Positions 1 through 8,132 of a stretch of DNA of 25,755 nucleotides are shown here, in pieces (the stretch's first letter is position 1; the number at the start of each line of letters is the position of its first letter). The stretch spans positions 1 to 25,755 of the forward strand of contig JBFFZZ010000009.1 of NCBI GenBank assembly GCA_041568335.1, written 5' to 3'. The notes beneath the pieces are model-generated. The model was not told the origin of the DNA, did not search any database, and saw nothing but the letters and a program-made list of their open reading frames with translations. The DNA is from WVWW01 sp041568335 (GTDB taxonomy: Bacteria > Acidobacteriota > Polarisedimenticolia > Polarisedimenticolales > Polarisedimenticolaceae). The position numbers and the translations under genes were made by a program.

Positions 1-246
1 GACGAGTCCGTCCGACACGGCCGACGGAAAGTAGATCTCGACCGTCGCTGTACGCAACGGTTCCTCGATCTCCTGGTCTTCGTCGCCGTTGGCTACCTCG
101 GCGTCGTCGCCGGCTGCCGCCTCTTCCCCACCGTCGGTTGCCGTCGCTTCGGCGGGCTCGGTCGTCAACCCGTCGGATTCGGACGACGAGGAGCAGCCGC
201 CGCACACGACCAGCGACACGAAGAGCAGGGCCAGCGTCCGTTGCAT
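1..246 (-). CDS. Putative lipoprotein, probable GerMN-domain protein (3' end cut off)
   Basis: The first 82 codons are present and the frame is open to the window edge. Residues 1-18 form a short basic and hydrophobic leader ending in CGGC followed by a run of serines, a lipoprotein-like signal although the residue at -3 of the lipobox is not canonical. Residues 19-62 are an acidic Glu/Asp/Ala/Thr-rich linker. The last visible stretch (RTATVEIYFPS, then DGLV) resembles the opening strand of GerMN domains. GerMN lipoproteins often sit beside AMIN/Amidase_3 amidases, and here the ATG lies 5 bases after the amidase stop, so co-transcription is likely. No strong Shine-Dalgarno is visible, which fits translational coupling. 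The GerMN call rests on a short fragment and on context. Confidence 0.6.
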   Translation of the reverse strand, partial: MQRTLALLFVSLVVCGGCSSSSESDGLTTEPAEATATDGGEEAAAGDDAEVANGDEDQEIEEPLRTATVEIYFPSAVSDGLV

Positions 247-251
247 CGAGC

Positions 252-1391
252 TCACGGGCGGGACGTCCGCGGATCGTGCAGCTGCAACCGTTCCAGCTCG
301 CGCAGGAACTCGCGCATGGCCGTCTCGATCGCCTGGGCGACTCTCGACCGGTACTCGAGCGAGCGGAAGCGCTCTTCTTCGTCCGGGTTGGAGAGGAAGC
401 CCGCCTCGATCAACACGGCCGGCATCGTCGCGCCCATCAGGACGCGGAACGGCGCCTGCCGCACGCCGCGATCGCGCGTCCCGGTCAGACTGTTGAGATG
501 CCACTGGATGCGTTCGGCCAGCAGGCTGCTCTCGGCGAGATACTGGTTCTGCGCCAGATCCCACAACACGAGGTCGAGGTTGCGGTCGTCGGAGAACTTC
601 GCCTCGACGCCCGAGGCGCCGTTCTCCAGGGCGGCGAGGGTCCGGGCAGCGTCGTCGGTCGCGTCGTTGGAGAGGAAGTAGGTCTCCGCGCCCATCGCGG
701 TGGATCGCGGCGATGCGTTGAGGTGGATCGACAGGAACAGGTCCGCGCGGTTGTAGTTGGCGATCGCGGTGCGCTCGTCGAGGCCGATCAGCCGGTCGTC
801 GTCACGCGTCAGCACGACCGTCACGTTGCGATCGCGCTGGAAGCTGCGCTGCACCCGGCGGGCCAGGTCGAGGGTGACGGTCTTTTCCTGCAGACCGGTG
901 GGACCCGTGGCGCCGGTCTCCACGCCGCCGTGCCCGGGATCGATCACGATGATCTTGCGCCGCGGATCGCGATCGATCTCGGGCGTGGTGGGGAGCGAGC
1001 CGATGGAAGCGCTTTGCAGGTCCAGCACGAGCCGGAACGGGTTGCGCAGCTCGAACGTCTCGTACCCACGGAAGTCCTCCCCGGTGCGCAGGACCAGACG
1101 GTTGCCGCGGCGCTGCTCGTAGCGGCGCAGGACCTCGTCGTCGAAACGCTGCGAACCGGGCTCGACGGACACCGGCTGCGCATAGACGATCTCGAGCCGC
1201 CCGTTGCCCTCCTCGATGATGTAGCCGACCTGCTCGGAGTGCGTCAGGACCAGCCGGGTCGACGTCGGGGATCGGTCGATCGCCACGTCGACGCGGGTGC
1301 GTTGCGCGAAAATCGGAGTCGGGATCGCGAGGAGGATCAGCAGCGCGACCGGGCGAAGGGATCGGGGCACCATCGCGCCGCATTCTGTCAC
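252..1391 (-). CDS. N-acetylmuramoyl-L-alanine amidase (AMIN + Amidase_3)
   Basis: A zinc-dependent periplasmic amidase that cleaves the amide bond between MurNAc and the stem peptide of peptidoglycan, typically for daughter-cell separation. The start chosen is a GTG at 1391: a strong Shine-Dalgarno (GGGGAGG, 1397-1403) lies 5 bases upstream, whereas the ATG at 1373 has none in range. Residues about 11-29 are a Sec signal peptide ending in IFAQ. Residues about 32-128 fit an AMIN peptidoglycan- or envelope-targeting domain. The Amidase_3 domain (about 146-365) shows all expected zinc and catalytic residues: H154 in DPGHGG, E169 in GLQEKT, H223 in SIHLNA and E329 in LIEAGFLSN. Its 379 residues are normal for AmiC-type enzymes. 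A lipoprotein gene follows after 5 bases. Confidence 0.93.
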   Translation of the reverse strand: MTECGAMVPRSLRPVALLILLAIPTPIFAQRTRVDVAIDRSPTSTRLVLTHSEQVGYIIEEGNGRLEIVYAQPVSVEPGSQRFDDEVLRRYEQRRGNRLVLRTGEDFRGYETFELRNPFRLVLDLQSASIGSLPTTPEIDRDPRRKIIVIDPGHGGVETGATGPTGLQEKTVTLDLARRVQRSFQRDRNVTVVLTRDDDRLIGLDERTAIANYNRADLFLSIHLNASPRSTAMGAETYFLSNDATDDAARTLAALENGASGVEAKFSDDRNLDLVLWDLAQNQYLAESSLLAERIQWHLNSLTGTRDRGVRQAPFRVLMGATMPAVLIEAGFLSNPDEEERFRSLEYRSRVAQAIETAMREFLRELERLQLHDPRTSRP

Positions 1392-1468
1392 AGCGACCTC
1401 CCCGCGACAAACCTGTGTCACGGTTGCTCTCCCGGCCCCCCGGGAAGACCAGCTTGCCCCGGGATCGG

Positions 1469-2566
1469 TCAGCTCGCAAACAGGACCTGATAGACGGGCG
1501 GAAGGTGTCGCGAGATCGCGGTCCAGGAATCGCCGCCGTTCTCGCTGGCCCAGACGGAACCGGTCGTGGAGCCGAACGCGAGCCGCTCCCCCGTCGCGTC
1601 GACGTCGAGCGCGTGACGGAATACGAGATCGTAAGCGTGCTCCTGGGGCAGCCCCTCGCGCAACACGTCGAACGTCTTGCCGCCGTCCCGTGTGCGCGTC
1701 ACGACGACCTTGCCGTCGACCGGGACGCGGCACTCGTCCTTCACGGCGGGCACGAACCATGCCGTCTCGGGATCGGTCGGGTGCGCGGCGACGGCGAAGC
1801 CGAAGACCGAGGGCTCGGCCTTCAGCTCGCGCCACGTCTTACCGCCGTCCGCCGAACGGAACATGCCGTTGTGGTGCTGGGCCCAGAGGACGTCGGGATG
1901 CGCGCGACATTGCGCGACGCGGTGGGGATCCTGGATCGACGGATCCTCGCGACGCTCGGGCGGCATGTAGGCGGCGAACATCCCCTGCGTACGAACCTCC
2001 CACGTCGCGGCGCCGTCGGCGCTGACCCAGACACCGCCGCAGGAGACGCCGACGGTGAGGTGGTCGCGGTTTTCCGGGTGCACGCAGACCGAGTGGATGC
2101 CGGGGTCGTCGTAGCCGCCACCGAACCAAGATGCCCGCTCGGGTACGTTCCACAGAGAGTCGACGAGACTCCATGAACCTCCCCGATCTTCCGATAAGAA
2201 CAGCCCCCCGGGGATGGTACCCGCCCACAGTTTACCTGGCTCGTCGTCACCCCCGTGAGCCAATTCCCAAACCTGACTCACCGACGGCCCGTCCGGCTTC
2301 TCGCCCTCTTTCCTGTCCGCCTCGCTGGCGTAGGCGGGCGCCGCGATTTCTTCCCAACTCTTCCCGCGGTCCTCGGAGCGGTGCAGCTTGACCCCGAAGT
2401 GGCCCAGGTTGAGCGCGGCGTAGAGCGAGCCGTCGCGCGGGTCGTCGAGCAGCATCGTGACCGGGTCGCCGACGAACGCCGACGAGACGATGCTCCAGGA
2501 TCCGGCGTCGTTTCGTTCCGCGGTGAACAGCCCCTTTCTCGTCGCCACGTACATGCGGTCGCTCAT
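1469..2566 (-). CDS. Asp-box/BNR-repeat beta-propeller protein (exo-alpha-sialidase-like fold)
   Basis: 365 residues with at least six Asp-box motifs of the S/T-x-D-x-G-x-S/T-W/F type: SEDRGKSW, SEDRGGSW, SADGAATW, SADGGKTW, TRDGGKTF and SENGGDSW. They are spaced as in the WD40/YVTN/BNR-like propellers. There is no signal peptide (it begins MSDRMYVATRKGLF), so it is probably cytoplasmic. True sialidases carry an Arg triad and a FRIP motif, which I do not see, so glycosidase activity should not be assumed. The start at 2566 has a good Shine-Dalgarno (GGGAGG about 6 bases upstream) that overlaps the end of the preceding MoaD/ThiS-like gene, only 2 bases away. Proteins of this type are, to my knowledge, repeatedly found beside MoaD/ThiS-like genes. 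Their role is unclear. Confidence 0.85.
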   Translation of the reverse strand: MSDRMYVATRKGLFTAERNDAGSWSIVSSAFVGDPVTMLLDDPRDGSLYAALNLGHFGVKLHRSEDRGKSWEEIAAPAYASEADRKEGEKPDGPSVSQVWELAHGGDDEPGKLWAGTIPGGLFLSEDRGGSWSLVDSLWNVPERASWFGGGYDDPGIHSVCVHPENRDHLTVGVSCGGVWVSADGAATWEVRTQGMFAAYMPPERREDPSIQDPHRVAQCRAHPDVLWAQHHNGMFRSADGGKTWRELKAEPSVFGFAVAAHPTDPETAWFVPAVKDECRVPVDGKVVVTRTRDGGKTFDVLREGLPQEHAYDLVFRHALDVDATGERLAFGSTTGSVWASENGGDSWTAISRHLPPVYQVLFAS

Positions 2567-2568
2567 GC

Positions 2569-2838
2569 CTATCCTCCCGACAGGGCCTGCATCACGAACA
2601 CCTCGGCATCCTCGGAGACCGGGTCGCTCAGGCCGTCGCGGTCCTGCACCATGTCGCCGTCGATGAACACGACGACGTGTTTTCGCAATCGATTCTGATC
2701 GTCCAGCACGTACCCGCGCAGCTTGGGTTGCGTCTCGAAGACGCGATCCAGGGCCTCGCGCACGGTCGCCGCCTCGACGCGACACTCCGGGGTATCCAGG
2801 TGGCGACGCAGGTTCTCGGTGAACTTGACCTCAGGCAT
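2569..2838 (-). CDS. MoaD/ThiS-like ubiquitin-fold small protein
   Basis: 89 residues beginning MPEVKFTENLRRHL and ending ALSGG. The size, the beta-grasp-like pattern (strand-helix, FIDGD turn, DAEVFVMQ final strand) and the C-terminal Gly-Gly match MoaD/ThiS/CysO sulfur-carrier proteins, which are adenylated and thiocarboxylated on the last glycine by an E1-like enzyme. No such enzyme, MoaE or ThiG is visible in the window. The ATG overlaps the end of the AGPS-like gene by 8 bases and the stop is 2 bases before the BNR gene, so the three are surely one transcript. It could carry sulfur to an unknown partner or act as a protein modifier. Confidence 0.82.
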   Translation of the reverse strand: MPEVKFTENLRRHLDTPECRVEAATVREALDRVFETQPKLRGYVLDDQNRLRKHVVVFIDGDMVQDRDGLSDPVSEDAEVFVMQALSGG

Positions 2839-4741
2839 CGTCCGACCCTCGCAGCACTCTCCGGCGTTCCCGTCCGAGCCCCTGATTGGCGGCGCCGAAC
2901 AGGTTGTCCGGATCGACCGCACGTTTGGTGGCGCGGTTCCACTCGAGCAGCGCCGGGGACATGATCTCGGGCAGGAAGGTCTCGCGGTGCTTGCCGATCC
3001 CGTGATGATGCGACAGCGAGCCCCCCGCGGCGAGGATCTCCGATCGCGCCGCCTTCTCCATCTCGCAGAACACGTGAGCCGGGTCGTCCACACCTTTGTA
3101 ATAGAACGCCATGTAGAAGTAGACGCAGACGCCGGTCGGGTAGATCTGCGTCACGCGGCAGGAGATGAACGGTTTGCCGGGCAGGCCACGTTTGGCGTGA
3201 TCGTCGCGCACGCGCGCCTTGACGCGCTCGCAAACATCCAGCACGCGATCCCACGGCATCGACGTCTCGAAGCTCTCGGCCAGCACCCAGTGGTTCATCA
3301 CGAAGTCGCGGATGTAGGCGATGCTGAACGTGAGCTGGTAGCCGCGCCGGCCGTTCTCGGGACCGGCCTTGATACCCCCGTGCCGTTTGGCGATGCGATA
3401 CACCGTGGCTTCCTGGCGCCGAACCTCGTCGCGCGTGCCCTCGAAGACCAGCGTGCAGGCGACCATCTTCGTGGCCTCGAAGCCGAGGATCTGCAGCACG
3501 TAGAGCTTCTGCAGCCGGCTCACCAGCTTGCCCAGCCCGCCCTTTTCGGGCTTGAGCGCGGCCCCGAACTGGAACTGCAGGTTGTCGACGAGGCGCACGC
3601 TCGCGGGGACGTCGGATGTCGCCGCCAGGTCGTACATGAACCCGACGCCCTGCTCGAACGACGGGAACAGCACCGAACCGTACTCCTGCACCTGGGGCAG
3701 CGGGAACAATCGCACGACGGCCTGGGTGATGATCCCGAAGCTGCCTTCCGATCCGAGGATGTAGCGTCTCGCGTCGACCCCGACGGATTCTCGCGGCGCG
3801 ACGCCGCTGCGTGCGATCGTCCCACCGGGCGTCACCATGTTGAAATCGAGGACGATGTCCTCGATGTTGCCGTAGCGGTTCTTCTTCATCCCGCTGGCGT
3901 GCGTCGAGATCCACCCGCCGAGCGTCGAGAACTCGACGCTGTCGGGCTCGTGACCCATCGTGAAGCCGTGCGTGGCCAGTTGCTCGATGATATGACGGCC
4001 TACCGCGCCGCTCTGGATGCAGGCCATGCGATTGTCCGGGTCGATCCACAGGACCCGGTTCATGCGCCGCATGTCGACCGAGAGGATCGGCCGTTCTTCG
4101 GCCACCGGACAGCGCAGCGCGTCGGTGACGTTGGTCCCGCCGCCGAACGGGATCAGGCAGACGTCCATGCGCTGGGCGATCTTGACGAGCTCGACGACCT
4201 GGCCCTCGTCGTCGGGCCAGACGACCAGGTCGGGGATCCGAGGGATCGTGCCGAACTTGATCGCGTACATCTCCTCCTGCGTGTGACCGTGACCGTGACG
4301 CAATCGCTGCTCGTCGTCGTCGCTGATCTGCTCCGCGGAGAAGTGCGCGGCGAGCGCGTCGCGCAACGCCTGGGGCGCCCGTGACGGGGCGATCTCCCGG
4401 CCGTAGAGTGAAGGACGGGTGTCCTTCGGATCGAGCTCGATCCCGATCACACCCTGGAACCACTTGAACAGCGACGGCAGCTTCTTGCCGCTCAGCTCGT
4501 AGCGCGACCCGGAGATCCGGACGACACCCCCGGGGTCGACTTCGAAACGCGTGTCGTTGAAACCCCACACGTCGAAGCTCTCGGCATCGGAAACGGGCAC
4601 CGGCGTCGGTCGGCCGGGCTCGATCCGGGTCTCTCCTGCGGGCGGCGGGTGACCGGCCTGGCGGCTACGCCGCTGGGCGGCGACCCATAGAAAGAAGCAT
4701 CCGGCCCCGACGGCCAAGACCAGAAGAACCCAACCCGTCAT
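2831..4741 (-). CDS. AGPS-like FAD-binding oxidoreductase (alkyldihydroxyacetonephosphate synthase family)
   Basis: 636 residues of the VAO/FAD-linked oxidase family, closest by motif to alkylglycerone-phosphate synthase, which exchanges the acyl of acyl-DHAP for a fatty alcohol to make ether lipids. Residues 4-20 form one transmembrane helix. WGFNDTRF (59-66) matches the AGPS substrate-channel region. The FAD site includes PFGGGTNV (198-205), TMGHEPDSVEFSTLGGW (261-277) and GMKKNRYGNIED (284-295). R383 within VRLVDNLQFQFG corresponds to the essential AGPS arginine, YFYMAF (541-546) to the active-site tyrosine segment, and LSHHHGIGK (576-584) to the histidine triad. The ATG at 4741 has AGGGA about 5 bases upstream. 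It heads an operon with MoaD/ThiS and BNR genes and diverges from an SGNH hydrolase with only 47 bases between. No DHAP acyltransferase is nearby, so the ether-lipid role is inferred from motifs only. Confidence 0.9.
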   Translation of the reverse strand: MTGWVLLVLAVGAGCFFLWVAAQRRSRQAGHPPPAGETRIEPGRPTPVPVSDAESFDVWGFNDTRFEVDPGGVVRISGSRYELSGKKLPSLFKWFQGVIGIELDPKDTRPSLYGREIAPSRAPQALRDALAAHFSAEQISDDDEQRLRHGHGHTQEEMYAIKFGTIPRIPDLVVWPDDEGQVVELVKIAQRMDVCLIPFGGGTNVTDALRCPVAEERPILSVDMRRMNRVLWIDPDNRMACIQSGAVGRHIIEQLATHGFTMGHEPDSVEFSTLGGWISTHASGMKKNRYGNIEDIVLDFNMVTPGGTIARSGVAPRESVGVDARRYILGSEGSFGIITQAVVRLFPLPQVQEYGSVLFPSFEQGVGFMYDLAATSDVPASVRLVDNLQFQFGAALKPEKGGLGKLVSRLQKLYVLQILGFEATKMVACTLVFEGTRDEVRRQEATVYRIAKRHGGIKAGPENGRRGYQLTFSIAYIRDFVMNHWVLAESFETSMPWDRVLDVCERVKARVRDDHAKRGLPGKPFISCRVTQIYPTGVCVYFYMAFYYKGVDDPAHVFCEMEKAARSEILAAGGSLSHHHGIGKHRETFLPEIMSPALLEWNRATKRAVDPDNLFGAANQGLGRERRRVLRGSDDA

Positions 4742-4788
4742 CGTTGTCCCTGCCCGTGTAGTCGGAGAATCTCCGGCAAGATCGTAAC

Positions 4789-6222
4789 ATGGCGGCGATG
4801 GCCAAACACCGTCTCGTCGCGATCGGCGACAGCCTGACCCAGGGCTTCTTCAACGGCGCGATCGACCGTGCGGAGTACTCCTATCCGGCGCTGGTCGCGG
4901 AGGCGATGGGTGCGGAGTTTAGGGTCCCCCGGTTCGGCGGGCCCGGCGGCATCCCGCTCAACCTCGAATGGATCCTGCGGAGGCTCGTCGAGCGCTTCGG
5001 CGAGCGCGTCAGTCCGTTCGAGCTTCCCGCGGCGATCGCCATCGTGCACCGGTCGCTCGACGAGATCGAGGATTACTGGGAGCGCGGCGACGGCACCGCG
5101 AACGATCCGGCCACGAAGTACCACCACAACCTCGCGGTGTGGGGCTTCGAGATCGGTGACGCGCTCGACCTGACCGCGGACGCGTGCGATGCGGAGATCC
5201 CTCCGCCGAAGGACAACTGGCTCGCGCAGGTCCCGGAGCGCGCGTTGTACCGGACGGCGCGCCGCGTGCTCAACCCGTCGGGCGATCCGGAATGGGGCGA
5301 TGCGAGCGCGCTGGAGGTGGCGCGCCGGCTCGGTGAGGACGGCGGCGTCGAGAACCTGATCGTCGTCCTCGGAGCCAACCACGCGCTCGGCGCGATGACG
5401 CGGCTCGAGATCCGCCTGTCGACGGAAGACGATCTGGATGCGCCGGCGCACGCGCGCCAGGCGAACCTCTACCGCCCGGAGCACTTCCGCGTCCTCTACG
5501 AACGTCTGCTCGAGGCGGTCGATCGTGTCGGGGCCGAGCGTGTGTTTCTGGGCACGGTGCCGCACGTGACGATCCCGCCGGTCGCCCGCGGCGTCGGCGT
5601 CCAGACCGGCGGGTACTACGAGTACTACACGCGTCCCTGGATCTGGGACAAGGACTTCGACCCCGACCGGCACACGGCGTTGACCGGGCTCGAGGCGCGA
5701 GAGGTCGATCGTCACATCGACGCGTACAACCGCATCATCCTTGCCGCCGCGGAGGCGGTCCCCAACCGCTACCTGATCGATGTCGGGTCGTTGCTGGACG
5801 GCCTGGCGTTCCGGCGACGCCGCGGCCAGGTCGGTCTCCGTTTCCCCGCCGGGTTGGTCGCGGCGCTACGGCGACACCCCGAGCTGAGCTATCTGGTCGA
5901 CGCCGACGACCAGGTGCTGCTGGATACGCGTTTCATGCGAACGCGAACGCTGAAAGGCACGACTCGCCTGATCCAGGGTGGCCTGTTCAGCCTCGACGGC
6001 ATGCATCCCACGATCACGGGGACCGCTATCGTGGCCAGCGGCGTGCTGCGCATCCTACGGGCTGCCGGGGTCACGACCGAGCGGGACGTCATCGACTGGG
6101 ACCGGGTGCTGGCGGCCGACACGTTGCTCAACGACCCCCTTCCTCTCTTGAGCGACCTGCACGCCCTGTTGACGTTCCTCGACCGCCGTGGCCTGCTGTC
6201 GGCGATCCTCGAGTTGTTCTGA
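4789..6222 (+). CDS. SGNH/GDSL-family hydrolase
   Basis: 477 residues, long for this family. Block I is AIGDSLTQGF with the nucleophile S15. N197 in LGANHALG corresponds to the block III Gly-x-Asn. Block V is LDGMHPT with D403 and H406. These support a serine esterase, lipase or acyl-hydrolase of unknown substrate. There is no signal peptide, so it is probably cytoplasmic. The insert between blocks I and III (about 30-180) is unusually large, with several Trp/His-rich segments. Starts at 4789 and 4798 (MAKHRL) are both possible since neither has a clear Shine-Dalgarno. It is transcribed divergently from the AGPS-like operon. A membrane-protein gene follows after 14 bases and is probably co-transcribed. 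A lipid-acyl substrate would suit the neighbour, but this is speculation. Confidence 0.85.
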   Translation: MAAMAKHRLVAIGDSLTQGFFNGAIDRAEYSYPALVAEAMGAEFRVPRFGGPGGIPLNLEWILRRLVERFGERVSPFELPAAIAIVHRSLDEIEDYWERGDGTANDPATKYHHNLAVWGFEIGDALDLTADACDAEIPPPKDNWLAQVPERALYRTARRVLNPSGDPEWGDASALEVARRLGEDGGVENLIVVLGANHALGAMTRLEIRLSTEDDLDAPAHARQANLYRPEHFRVLYERLLEAVDRVGAERVFLGTVPHVTIPPVARGVGVQTGGYYEYYTRPWIWDKDFDPDRHTALTGLEAREVDRHIDAYNRIILAAAEAVPNRYLIDVGSLLDGLAFRRRRGQVGLRFPAGLVAALRRHPELSYLVDADDQVLLDTRFMRTRTLKGTTRLIQGGLFSLDGMHPTITGTAIVASGVLRILRAAGVTTERDVIDWDRVLAADTLLNDPLPLLSDLHALLTFLDRRGLLSAILELF

Positions 6223-6236
6223 GCTATGCTCCGGGG

Positions 6237-6611
6237 ATGCCCGAGCGACACCCATGGAGGTTGTGGACCGGCTGGATTCTCGGCCTCGTCCTCGGCAGCG
6301 CCTCGTTTCTGACGATGTGCGATCTCAGCTTCGACTGTGGCTGCCTCGCGCCGGGGCTGGGCGACTGGCAACACTGCGACATCCAGACCGCCGGGCCACC
6401 CGACTGTCCCTGGTGCGAGCAACCCGAGATCGCCGCCGTCGCGTTCGTCTTCGCCGCGCTCGGGGCGCTGCTGGCGGCCCGGGCGGCGGTCGCCCGGTTT
6501 CCGCTCTTGGTGGCCGTCGCGGTGAGCTGGGCCGGTTTCAACCTGGCCACGATCCTCGCCGGCATCGTCACCGCGATCGTGCTCGGGCGCCCGGTCCTCG
6601 CCGGTCTCTAG
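6237..6611 (+). CDS. Small Cys-rich membrane protein of unknown function
   Basis: 124 residues. A hydrophobic segment (about 10-28) is followed by a loop (28-60) with six cysteines, including CDLSFDCGC and CPWC, then two hydrophobic helices (about 64-82 and 88-118). The loop could be disulfide-bonded outside the membrane or bind metal. I recognise no family. It starts 14 bases after the SGNH hydrolase and is probably in the same transcript. Its TAG stop lies within the palindrome CTAG, which also supplies the stop of the converging GH109-type gene, so the two genes overlap by 4 bases. Codon usage looks like its neighbours. That it is a real gene is likely from its membrane pattern and tight placement, but it is unproven. 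Confidence 0.6.
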   Translation: MPERHPWRLWTGWILGLVLGSASFLTMCDLSFDCGCLAPGLGDWQHCDIQTAGPPDCPWCEQPEIAAVAFVFAALGALLAARAAVARFPLLVAVAVSWAGFNLATILAGIVTAIVLGRPVLAGL

Positions 6612-7993
6612 ACCGCGGCCGGGGTTTCCGCACCCGCGCCGACGATGCCGAGCGGCTCGGCGTCGCGCCAGACGCCGCGGGTGAAGTCGGGGATCGTCTT
6701 GCTGTTCCCGCGATCCGCGACCGACTCGGCCGAAAGCGGCGAGATCACCGACCATGCGGCCCCGTCGTAGACGTCCTGGTCGAGCGGCTCGCCGTTGCGG
6801 AGGCAATCGACCAGACGCCACAGCATCACGAAGTCCATGCCGCCGTGACCGCCGGCCTCCTCGGCCTCCGCGTGGATGGCGCTCCACAGCGGATGCTCGT
6901 GGCGCTCGTACCAGGCGTCGAGCTGTTCATCCCACCGGTGGTCGCTGTCGCTGCCGTCCTCCGGATCCAGCGCGATTCGACCGGGGAAGCCCGCAAAGAC
7001 TCCCCTCGTTCCCTGGATCAGGTTGTGCCGCGTGTAGGGACGCGGTGTCGTCGTGTCGTACTGGACCATGATCGAGCGCCCGCGCACCGTCTTGATCAGG
7101 CTCGTGTTCATGTCGCCGCAGATGTAGCTCAACGAATTGCGCTCGTGATCCGCGGGGAACTCCCGCTTGGCGTACGCCGCGCGCCCGGCCGCGGGCGAGC
7201 TGACCGAGGTGAGGTAGTCGAAACGATCGCCGCGGTTGATGCTCATGTACTGGGCCACCGGTCCCAACCCGTGCGTCGGATAGAGGTTGCCGTTGCGTTG
7301 CGTGTGCCAGTAGGTGCGCCACGAACCGGTCTTGCGCTCGATCTGTTTCATCTGCCAGCGCAGCTCATGGATGTACGCCGCCTCACCGTGGAGCAGCTCG
7401 CCGAACAGTCCCGCACGGACCATGTTCAGCACCATCAACTCCTGGCGCCCGTAGCAGACGTTCTCGAGCATCATGCAGTTGCGTTGCGTGCGCTCGGCGG
7501 TGTCGACCAGCTGCCAGAGCTCCTCGACGGTCGTCGCCATGGGCACCTCGACGAGCGCATGCTTGCCCGATTCCATCGTGTCGAGCGCCATCGACGCGTG
7601 CCAGCGCCACGGCGTCGAAATCAGGACGGCGTCGATGTCGTCGCGCTCGAGCATCTGACGGTAAGCGCGCTCCCCCCCGGCGATGCGGAGCGGTCTGGGA
7701 CGACCGTGTCGCTCGACGATGCCGATCGCGCGATCCAGCACCTCTTCGTGGGGGTCGGCGATGGCCGTGATCTCGGCGCCGTCGATGCGGCACAGCAGAT
7801 CGGTGTGCACCGTCCCGCGCTCCCCCACCCCGATCAACCCGAACCGAACCCGGTCGAGCGGCTCGACCACGAGACCCATCACCGAAGCACTCGCTCGAGT
7901 CCGGACCGAGCGGTCGGGTTGCGCGCAGCGCGCGACCAGGCCCGCGGTCGCGGCGATCGTCGCGGCTTTCAGAAACTCTCTACGGTCTTCCAT
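6608..7993 (-). CDS. Gfo/Idh/MocA-family exported enzyme, GH109 alpha-N-acetylgalactosaminidase-like
   Basis: 461 residues. A Tat signal (DRREFLKAATIAATAGLVA) suggests export folded with bound NAD. The Rossmann motif FGLIGVGERGT is near residue 50. WRWHASMALDTMESGKHALVE and ENVCYGRQELMVLNMVRAG are typical of GH109 enzymes, which remove terminal alpha-GalNAc by an NAD-dependent redox mechanism, as are YIHELR, YPTHGLGP and EEAGGHGGMDF. The match across these blocks makes GH109 more likely than a generic sugar oxidoreductase. A Shine-Dalgarno-like GGAGGAG lies about 10 bases before the ATG at 7993. The kinase-like gene 139 bases upstream on the same strand could phosphorylate the released amino sugar. 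The stop overlaps that of the converging membrane-protein gene. Confidence 0.85.
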   Translation of the reverse strand: MEDRREFLKAATIAATAGLVARCAQPDRSVRTRASASVMGLVVEPLDRVRFGLIGVGERGTVHTDLLCRIDGAEITAIADPHEEVLDRAIGIVERHGRPRPLRIAGGERAYRQMLERDDIDAVLISTPWRWHASMALDTMESGKHALVEVPMATTVEELWQLVDTAERTQRNCMMLENVCYGRQELMVLNMVRAGLFGELLHGEAAYIHELRWQMKQIERKTGSWRTYWHTQRNGNLYPTHGLGPVAQYMSINRGDRFDYLTSVSSPAAGRAAYAKREFPADHERNSLSYICGDMNTSLIKTVRGRSIMVQYDTTTPRPYTRHNLIQGTRGVFAGFPGRIALDPEDGSDSDHRWDEQLDAWYERHEHPLWSAIHAEAEEAGGHGGMDFVMLWRLVDCLRNGEPLDQDVYDGAAWSVISPLSAESVADRGNSKTIPDFTRGVWRDAEPLGIVGAGAETPAAV

Positions 7994-8132
7994 CGTCTAC
8001 GAGCTCCTCCTCAGCGGCCGGAGCCGCGCCGGACCGGATCCCGCCATCACGGCGGTGACGAGACAGACGCCCGCCGCGACGCGATTGTCGTACATCGCGA
8101 ATCCGATTCCAAACGCGCAGCAAGCGACGCGT

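Noticed and set aside
1430..1445. Inverted repeat TCCCGG-N4-CCGGGA after the BNR gene as a terminator
   Set aside because: No U tract on either side and a G/C-only sequence prone to chance palindromes; it could still be a weak pause site.
138..1490. Long open frame (450 codons) antisense to the amidase, with similar long frames at 2723-4384, 6188-8290, 7683-9302, 12410-13483, 16940-18232 and 23245-25614
   Set aside because: Their translations are low-complexity Arg/Ala/Asp/Val-rich strings with no domain motifs and lie opposite genes with intact catalytic residues. They are the usual by-product of high-GC codon usage.
1469..2566. Calling the BNR protein a sialidase
   Set aside because: Only Asp-box motifs are visible; the Arg triad, FRIP motif and a signal peptide are not seen.
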